DNA of 64,000 nucleotides, taken from contig CAZPMC010000004.1 in assembly GCA_964587755.1 (NCBI GenBank), positions 1 to 64,000 on the forward strand. Direction: 5' to 3'. The position numbers and the translations under genes are program-made. How positions within the stretch are numbered: position 1 is the stretch's first letter; each line of letters begins with the position of its first letter. The notes below the pieces were generated by a model that was given only the letters and a program-made list of their open reading frames with translations, had not been told where the DNA came from and searched no databases. The DNA is from CAZPMC01 sp964587755 (lineage in GTDB: Bacteria > Bacillota > Clostridia > Acetivibrionales > DTU013). Below are positions 59,881 through 64,000 of the stretch, piece after piece.

Positions 59881-61005
59881 ATGGGGCAAAATATGTCCGG
59901 ACAGGAGCAAGACAAGGTTAGAAATAATACGAATAATTATCTTGCCAAGCACAACAATGTTCTTTTACTTTCATATAGATGGCTTATTTTCCTATTTTCT
60001 GTGATATCATGCACCGCAGGCATAAAACTAGATTCAAGAGGATATTCAATTCTTGAGTCACTGGCGTTGGTGGCAGTGTATAACGGCGCTGCTACAGTGA
60101 CCTTTTCAAAGCATGGAAGAAAATATGCGTCATTAATATCATACCTTGATGTAATTGCCATGGCGTTGCTTATATTCTTTTCAGGAGGAATAAATTCTGA
60201 GCTGTATGTCTTTTTGTTCTTTATTATAGGCTTTTCATCGACTCATAATGATGTTTCATTGCCCCTTAAGGTGGCATCGGTATCTGTGTTGTTTTATTCT
60301 GCTGTTTGCATATATTCTGACAAATTCTTTTCGGTGGGTATGGACTACGTAACTGTTGTCATCAGGGGACTGCTTTTTTTAATGGCAGCATTTGCAATAT
60401 GCAAGTTTAGTTATGAGGTTAAAAAATATGATGAAATGCGAAAAAGGGAGTTTCGAATTGCCAGGACGGACAAGCTTACCGGTCTTGCAAACAGACATTA
60501 TTTTGACCAAAAACTAAAAGATGAAGTAGAATATGTTAGAAGGACAGGGTCTGTCCTGAATATACTAATGTTTGATATCGACAATTTTAAAGGGTTTAAT
60601 GACAGATATGGACATGTTTCAGGGGACAAGCTTCTGGTACTGTTCTCAAACATTATAAAGCAATGTGTAAGAAATTCTGACATACCTGTCCGCTATGGTG
60701 GAGAGGAGTTCCTTATATTGATAAGGGATTTGGACATATTTTTAGCCAAAAGTGTTGCTGACAGGATAAGAAAGCAGCTTGAAAAGCAGCGCATCTATAT
60801 TGAAAGCCAGAATGAAAAGCTGAAATTGACGGTAAGCTGCGGTGTGGCGCAGTTTCCGACCCATTCATCAAATATTAAGGAAGCAATCGAAAAAGCAGAT
60901 AACGCGCTTTACTATGCAAAAGCTATAGGAAAAAATATTGTCGTATCCTATAATGAATTGGGTCTAAGCCGTGATATAATTGACAATGATCAGGCTAGAC
61001 GCTAA
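59881..61005 (+). CDS. Membrane-bound diguanylate cyclase (GGDEF domain)
   Basis: Makes c-di-GMP from two GTP. 374 residues. The N-terminal half (about 22-180) has five to six hydrophobic helices and is an integral-membrane sensor. The GGDEF domain begins at RTDKLTGLANRHYFDQ, has the active-site GGEEF at 273-277 and ends with ADNALYYAKAIGKN. The inhibitory I-site RNSD (264-267) is exactly five residues before GGEEF, so product feedback is likely. It overlaps the convergent DUF2304 gene by 4 nt. Confidence 0.93.
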   Translation: MGQNMSGQEQDKVRNNTNNYLAKHNNVLLLSYRWLIFLFSVISCTAGIKLDSRGYSILESLALVAVYNGAATVTFSKHGRKYASLISYLDVIAMALLIFFSGGINSELYVFLFFIIGFSSTHNDVSLPLKVASVSVLFYSAVCIYSDKFFSVGMDYVTVVIRGLLFLMAAFAICKFSYEVKKYDEMRKREFRIARTDKLTGLANRHYFDQKLKDEVEYVRRTGSVLNILMFDIDNFKGFNDRYGHVSGDKLLVLFSNIIKQCVRNSDIPVRYGGEEFLILIRDLDIFLAKSVADRIRKQLEKQRIYIESQNEKLKLTVSCGVAQFPTHSSNIKEAIEKADNALYYAKAIGKNIVVSYNELGLSRDIIDNDQARR

Positions 61006-61361
61006 TCCTTTTCCCCTGAAAATTTATCAAGCTCCATTTTTATAATACCGATTTCCTGTGTAAGAGTTTTCACACGATTTGCATACCGTGATACTGCAAT
61101 TGTCAGGGTAAATATTATTAGAAGCATAAAAAAGATGATTAATAGAAAAAGAGTATTTACAGGTTCAACTATATTCAAAAGCTTTGAGATTTTTTTAATT
61201 AAATCCGGGAATACAGCCATAACCAAAAAGAATGTGGCAGTAAGCAGCCATATAAGAGTATATTTTAATTCTATTTTTTTATTACGCAGCATTGCAATAA
61301 CGTAAATAAGGAAAAGAAGTGAAGCTGCAATCATTATTATCTGAAGTCTAGTGTTCATCAT
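61002..61361 (-). CDS. DUF2304 membrane protein
   Basis: A 119-residue protein with three predicted membrane helices (about 8-24, 34-52, 66-90) and a charged coiled C-terminus, the DUF2304 layout. Its start overlaps the end of the GT2 gene by 14 nt. GT2-DUF2304 pairs are common and are thought to make and translocate a polyprenyl-linked sugar, but the role of DUF2304 is not established. Confidence 0.85.
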   Translation of the reverse strand: MMNTRLQIIMIAASLLFLIYVIAMLRNKKIELKYTLIWLLTATFFLVMAVFPDLIKKISKLLNIVEPVNTLFLLIIFFMLLIIFTLTIAVSRYANRVKTLTQEIGIIKMELDKFSGEKD

Positions 61362-62064
61362 AAGTCTCCTTGCCTTTTTTGTAATAGATTGATGCTATTA
61401 TGATTGCAAGAGTAACCTTAATCATATAATAAACCGATTTAATATTAGTAATTGAGGATTTACCCTGAGCACGCGGATGCATTATAACAGGAATCTCACT
61501 GATTTTCAGATTGTACTTTGCGGCATTGACAAGGGATTCCGGCTCAGGGTAGTCCCTTGGGTAATCAGTAGAGAATAATTTAATTGCTTTCCGGTCACAG
61601 GCTCGAAAGCCTGAGGTCGGATCCTTTATTTTCTGGCCGGTAAAAAGGTAAATAAGATTTGAAAAGTACCTTATACCAAGCCTTCGTAACCTTGAGGATT
61701 GAAATCCTTCGCCTGATATAAAACGTGAACCGACACAGATATTTGCACCTTTTTTAAGCTCAGAAAAAAGCATTTTAATAAATCTTGGGTCGTGCTGTCC
61801 GTCACCGTCAACCTGCACTGCAAAATCGTAACCTTTATAGCGGGCATATATATAGCCTGCCTGAACAGCCCCGCCAATGCCTAAGTTGACAGGCAGGTCG
61901 ATAACATCTACACTGTGCTCCTTGCATATTTCTAAAGTGTTGTCATCAGAGCTGTCATTTACTACAACGATATCACATTCAGGGCAGTGGATTTTCAGTT
62001 CTTTTAATAGCCCCGGCAGGTTATGCTCTTCATTGTAAGCTGGTACAATCACAATCGATTTCAT
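61348..62064 (-). CDS. Glycosyltransferase family 2, DPM1/polyprenyl-phosphate type
   Basis: A 238-residue GT-A enzyme, probably moving a sugar from a nucleotide donor onto polyprenyl phosphate. VPAYNEEHNLPGLLKEL, DIVVVNDSSDDNT, and AVQVDGDGQHDPRFI (DxD-type metal site) are typical, as is DPTSGFRACDRKAIKLF. It lies downstream of the DAHP synthase gene with about 96 nt between and is coupled to DUF2304. Confidence 0.9.
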   Translation of the reverse strand: MKSIVIVPAYNEEHNLPGLLKELKIHCPECDIVVVNDSSDDNTLEICKEHSVDVIDLPVNLGIGGAVQAGYIYARYKGYDFAVQVDGDGQHDPRFIKMLFSELKKGANICVGSRFISGEGFQSSRLRRLGIRYFSNLIYLFTGQKIKDPTSGFRACDRKAIKLFSTDYPRDYPEPESLVNAAKYNLKISEIPVIMHPRAQGKSSITNIKSVYYMIKVTLAIIIASIYYKKGKETYDEH

Positions 62065-62160
62065 TTGTACATCCTTATTTCTTTATTTAATTTCGCAGCT
62101 ATATATAAGTATATCCCTTTTTTACTAACCGGACAATATAGGGGCAAATATCTGTGTGGC

Positions 62161-63174
62161 CTATAATGTTCTTCCCACTGCTTCGCAAACAGGCCTGAGC
62201 TCCTTCATAAGCTGGTCGAATTTCTCAGGTCTTAGCGACTGGGGGCCGTCACTCAAAGCGTTAGGGGGGTCAAGATGTACTTCTATGATTAGTCCGTCAG
62301 CACCTGTAGCAACTGCACCCTTTGAAAGTGACGGTACATATCTCCAATTACCTGCAGCGTGGCTGGGGTCAACTACAATTGGCAGGTGGGACAATTCCTT
62401 AATAACCGGGATTGCACTCATGTCAATGGTGTTTCTGGTAGAAGTCTCATATGTGCGTATTCCTCTTTCGCACAAAATAATATTTTCATTGCCTGACGCC
62501 ATAATGTATTCTGCCGCCATGAGCCATTCTTCGATTGTGGCAGCCAATCCCCGTTTCAAAAGAATTGGCTTTGAAGTCATCCCCACCTCCTGAAGGAGCC
62601 GGAAGTTTTGCATATTTCTGGCGCCTATTTGGATAATATCGGTGTAAGATGCTACAAGCTCAACATCCCGTGTGTCTACCACCTCGGTTACTATTTTCAT
62701 GCCCGTCTTTTCCCGGGCGCAGGCCAGAATTTTTAAACCGTCTTCCTCCAGACCTTGAAAGGAATAGGGAGAAGAGCGGGGTTTAAAGGCACCGCCCCGT
62801 AAAATCTTAGCACCGGAGCGTGACACCTTGTCGGCAGTTTCTAAAAAAGTGCCCTCGCTTTCAATTGCACAAGGACCTGCCATTACAATAATTTCTTTTC
62901 CTCCGATTTTAATGCCGTCTGCATCAACAACTGTAGGATTGTGTTTTAATTCCTTACCGGCTAATTTGTAAGGCTTCATAATCGGAACTATGTTTTCGAC
63001 ACCGGGTAATAATAAAATAGTATTGATATTTAAATGTCTTTTGTCACCAATTGCACCTATTACTGTTTTTATCTCCCCGAAAATAGGGTGTGTTTTAAAT
63101 CCAAGCTCTGCAAGCTTCTGCTCTACGTTGCCGATATCAGCTTTGGTAGCATTGTCCTTCATTACAATAATCAT
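62161..63174 (-). CDS. aroF: 3-deoxy-7-phosphoheptulonate (DAHP) synthase
   Basis: First enzyme of aromatic amino acid synthesis, joining PEP and erythrose 4-phosphate. 337 residues from the ATG at 63174 after GAGGGAGG; farther upstream codons lie in the T-box leader. An N-terminal ferredoxin-like regulatory domain (MIIVMKDNATKADIGNVEQKLAELGFKTHPIFGEIKTVIGAIGDK, about 70 residues) precedes the barrel (MAGPCAIESEGTFLE, LRGGAFKPRSSPYSFQGL, KRGLAATIEEWL, VDPSHAAGNWRYV). This is the type I-beta form. Regulation by a T-box means expression rises when a charged tRNA is scarce. Confidence 0.95.
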   Translation of the reverse strand: MIIVMKDNATKADIGNVEQKLAELGFKTHPIFGEIKTVIGAIGDKRHLNINTILLLPGVENIVPIMKPYKLAGKELKHNPTVVDADGIKIGGKEIIVMAGPCAIESEGTFLETADKVSRSGAKILRGGAFKPRSSPYSFQGLEEDGLKILACAREKTGMKIVTEVVDTRDVELVASYTDIIQIGARNMQNFRLLQEVGMTSKPILLKRGLAATIEEWLMAAEYIMASGNENIILCERGIRTYETSTRNTIDMSAIPVIKELSHLPIVVDPSHAAGNWRYVPSLSKGAVATGADGLIIEVHLDPPNALSDGPQSLRPEKFDQLMKELRPVCEAVGRTL

Positions 63175-63189
63175 AAGAAAACCTCCCTC

Positions 63190-63450
63190 AAAGTAAAAAT
63201 AAAACTCTTCATCTGCTATGAGACGAAGAGTCATCCTCCACGCGGTACCACTCAAATTGGTAAAAAACCCAGCTTAATAACGTACTATCATACGTATATC
63301 CCTGTAACGTGGGATTAACGGCACAGCCTACTGTAGATATTCAGCCTGCAGCTCTAAGGGGAACTTCAACCGGTTTACTTCACCAGGCTTCCACCAACCC
63401 CGGCTCTCTTTGGAATCACCCGGCATACTTTCCCTTTTCATTGCTTTTCC
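63190..63450 (-). promoter_or_regulatory. T-box leader of the DAHP synthase gene, probably tRNA-Phe
   Basis: On the minus strand, the T-box core GTGGTACCGCG lies at 63241-63251. Downstream, the terminator pairs 63221-63231 with 63204-63214 and runs into a T-rich stretch (63190-63203). Stem I is closed by AAGGG/CCCTT. Its specifier loop has the loop-E pair AGTA (63426-63429) and GAA (63365-63367); TTC (Phe) follows at 63361-63363. The Phe reading is the likely specifier but GTT or TCC in shifted registers cannot be excluded by eye. Confidence 0.9.
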
Positions 63451-63465
63451 CAATTATTATAAATA

Positions 63466-63494
63466 AGAATAGCATGAAGAATTTTTAATGTCAA
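63466..63494 (-). promoter_or_regulatory. Promoter of the T-box-DAHP synthase unit
   Basis: On the minus strand: TTGACA (63489-63494), 17-nt spacer, TATTCT (63466-63471), immediately before the T-box leader. Confidence 0.65.
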
Positions 63495-63518
63495 CAATGC
63501 TTTTTAATGTTTATTATA

Positions 63519-63527
63519 TGGTATAAT
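63519..63527 (+). promoter_or_regulatory. Extended -10 promoter of cheW
   Basis: TG-G-TATAAT (63519-63527) is an extended -10 without a good -35. GGAGG follows close to the cheW ATG. Confidence 0.5.
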
Positions 63528-63556
63528 AAAATAAATGTTTCATAGGAGGTAAGCAG

Positions 63557-64000
63557 ATGAGCGAACTACAGGTAGTTGTATTCAGTTTAAACAATCAGCT
63601 GTTCGGAGTTGAAGCTGCACAAGTATTTCAGATAATAAAATACCAAGAGCTTTCAAAAATGAAAAAAATGCCGCCCTTTATTGATGGGGTTTTAAGCTAT
63701 ATGGATGAACGGACACTCCCTGTAATAAATCTTTCAAAAAGATTCCGTCTTGAGGAGACTGAGCCCACAAGGAAATCAAAAATATTGGTCATAAACCTGG
63801 ACGAAAAGCTGGCAGGCTTTATCGTAGACGATGTGACTGAAATAGTGAGGTTTGAGGACTCCGATGTTGAACTGGCTCCTGTTACTACCAGCAACGAGGC
63901 AAAATCATATATTACAAAGGTAGGCAAGAGGGCAGACAAGCTTATCTCTATTATCGACTTTAATAAGGTTTTAACTCAGGAAGAAATAAATAAACTCTAA
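63557..64000 (+). CDS. cheW: Chemotaxis coupling protein CheW
   Basis: Adaptor joining chemoreceptors to the CheA kinase. 147 residues, complete: the TAA occupies the last three bases of the window. The fold opens with LQVVVFSLNNQLFGVEAAQVFQII and has IDGVLSYMDERTLPVINLSKRF, the strand-turn typical of CheW domains. GGAGG precedes the ATG. It may be the first gene of a chemotaxis unit, or a solitary CheW, beyond the window. Confidence 0.93.
   Translation: MSELQVVVFSLNNQLFGVEAAQVFQIIKYQELSKMKKMPPFIDGVLSYMDERTLPVINLSKRFRLEETEPTRKSKILVINLDEKLAGFIVDDVTEIVRFEDSDVELAPVTTSNEAKSYITKVGKRADKLISIIDFNKVLTQEEINKL

Noticed and set aside
1..64000. CRISPR arrays, tRNA or rRNA genes, phage genes
   Set aside because: No regularly spaced direct repeats with unique spacers, no tRNA-like CCA ends or rRNA landmarks, and no integrase, capsid or terminase proteins were seen.

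Overview
The window looks like a chromosomal segment of a spore-forming, low-GC anaerobic Firmicute of the class Clostridia, probably near the Ruminiclostridium/Acetivibrio (Clostridium cluster III) group. Pointers are an uninterrupted pro-sigma-K gene, a Gram-positive type PolC, SpoVD, a T-box leader, MurE of the DAP-adding type, strong AGGAGG ribosome binding sites, frequent TTG starts, and the polA-coaE-lytic transglycosylase order. Species is inference. A run of 10 N at 36847-36856 shows that this is a draft scaffold. I saw no rRNA, tRNA, CRISPR array or intact insertion sequence.

Layout. 1-790 is a degraded stretch: the 3' end of a group II intron, an isoprenylcysteine-methyltransferase-like fragment and a truncated GNAT gene. 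793-4867 holds a class B penicillin-binding protein, a DEAD-box helicase and sigK. 4985-18079 is a long housekeeping run: rpsB-tsf, then pyrH-frr-PASTA-like ORF, then uppS-cdsA-dxr-rseP-ispG-polC. These make ribosomes and UMP kinase, the undecaprenyl and isoprenoid (MEP) precursors, phospholipid precursors and the replicative polymerase. A DtxR/MntR-type regulator follows on the minus strand. 18605-27584 is the classic rimP-nusA-rnpM-ylxQ-infB-rbfA-nrnA-truB-ribF operon.

27598-31609 is a MacAB-like ABC export cassette with an added Yip1-family membrane protein. 31710-38557 carries a YaaO/SpeA-type decarboxylase, a half-size EamA protein, a VanW protein, an MFS transporter and the YmfF/YmfH pair. 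In Bacillus subtilis YaaO, YmfF and YmfH all belong to the elongation factor P 5-aminopentanol modification. lgt and a rodA-like SEDS gene follow. 41042-43464 is an unusual accessory cassette: a remnant of an opine-dehydrogenase gene, a sugar-transfer-associated ATP-grasp gene and an intact opine-dehydrogenase-family gene. 43591-53602 is the dcw division and cell-wall cluster (mraZ-rsmH-ftsL-spoVD-murE-murF-mraY-ftsW). It lacks murD and murG, and murA stops just before its catalytic-cysteine loop. Then come an ECF sigma/anti-sigma pair, polA-coaE-slt, a diguanylate cyclase, a GT2-DUF2304 pair, a DAHP synthase under a T-box, and cheW.

Most worth a second look: the opine-dehydrogenase/ATP-grasp cassette with its decayed partner; the dcw break at murA; the pyrH leader with a candidate 15-codon leader peptide and terminator; a group of genes whose ribosome binding site lies inside a hairpin; the ACAAAAGA repeats and Lys-rich small ORF before ftsL; an unassigned structured stretch at 40.8-41.0 kb; and the MraZ triple-repeat operator.
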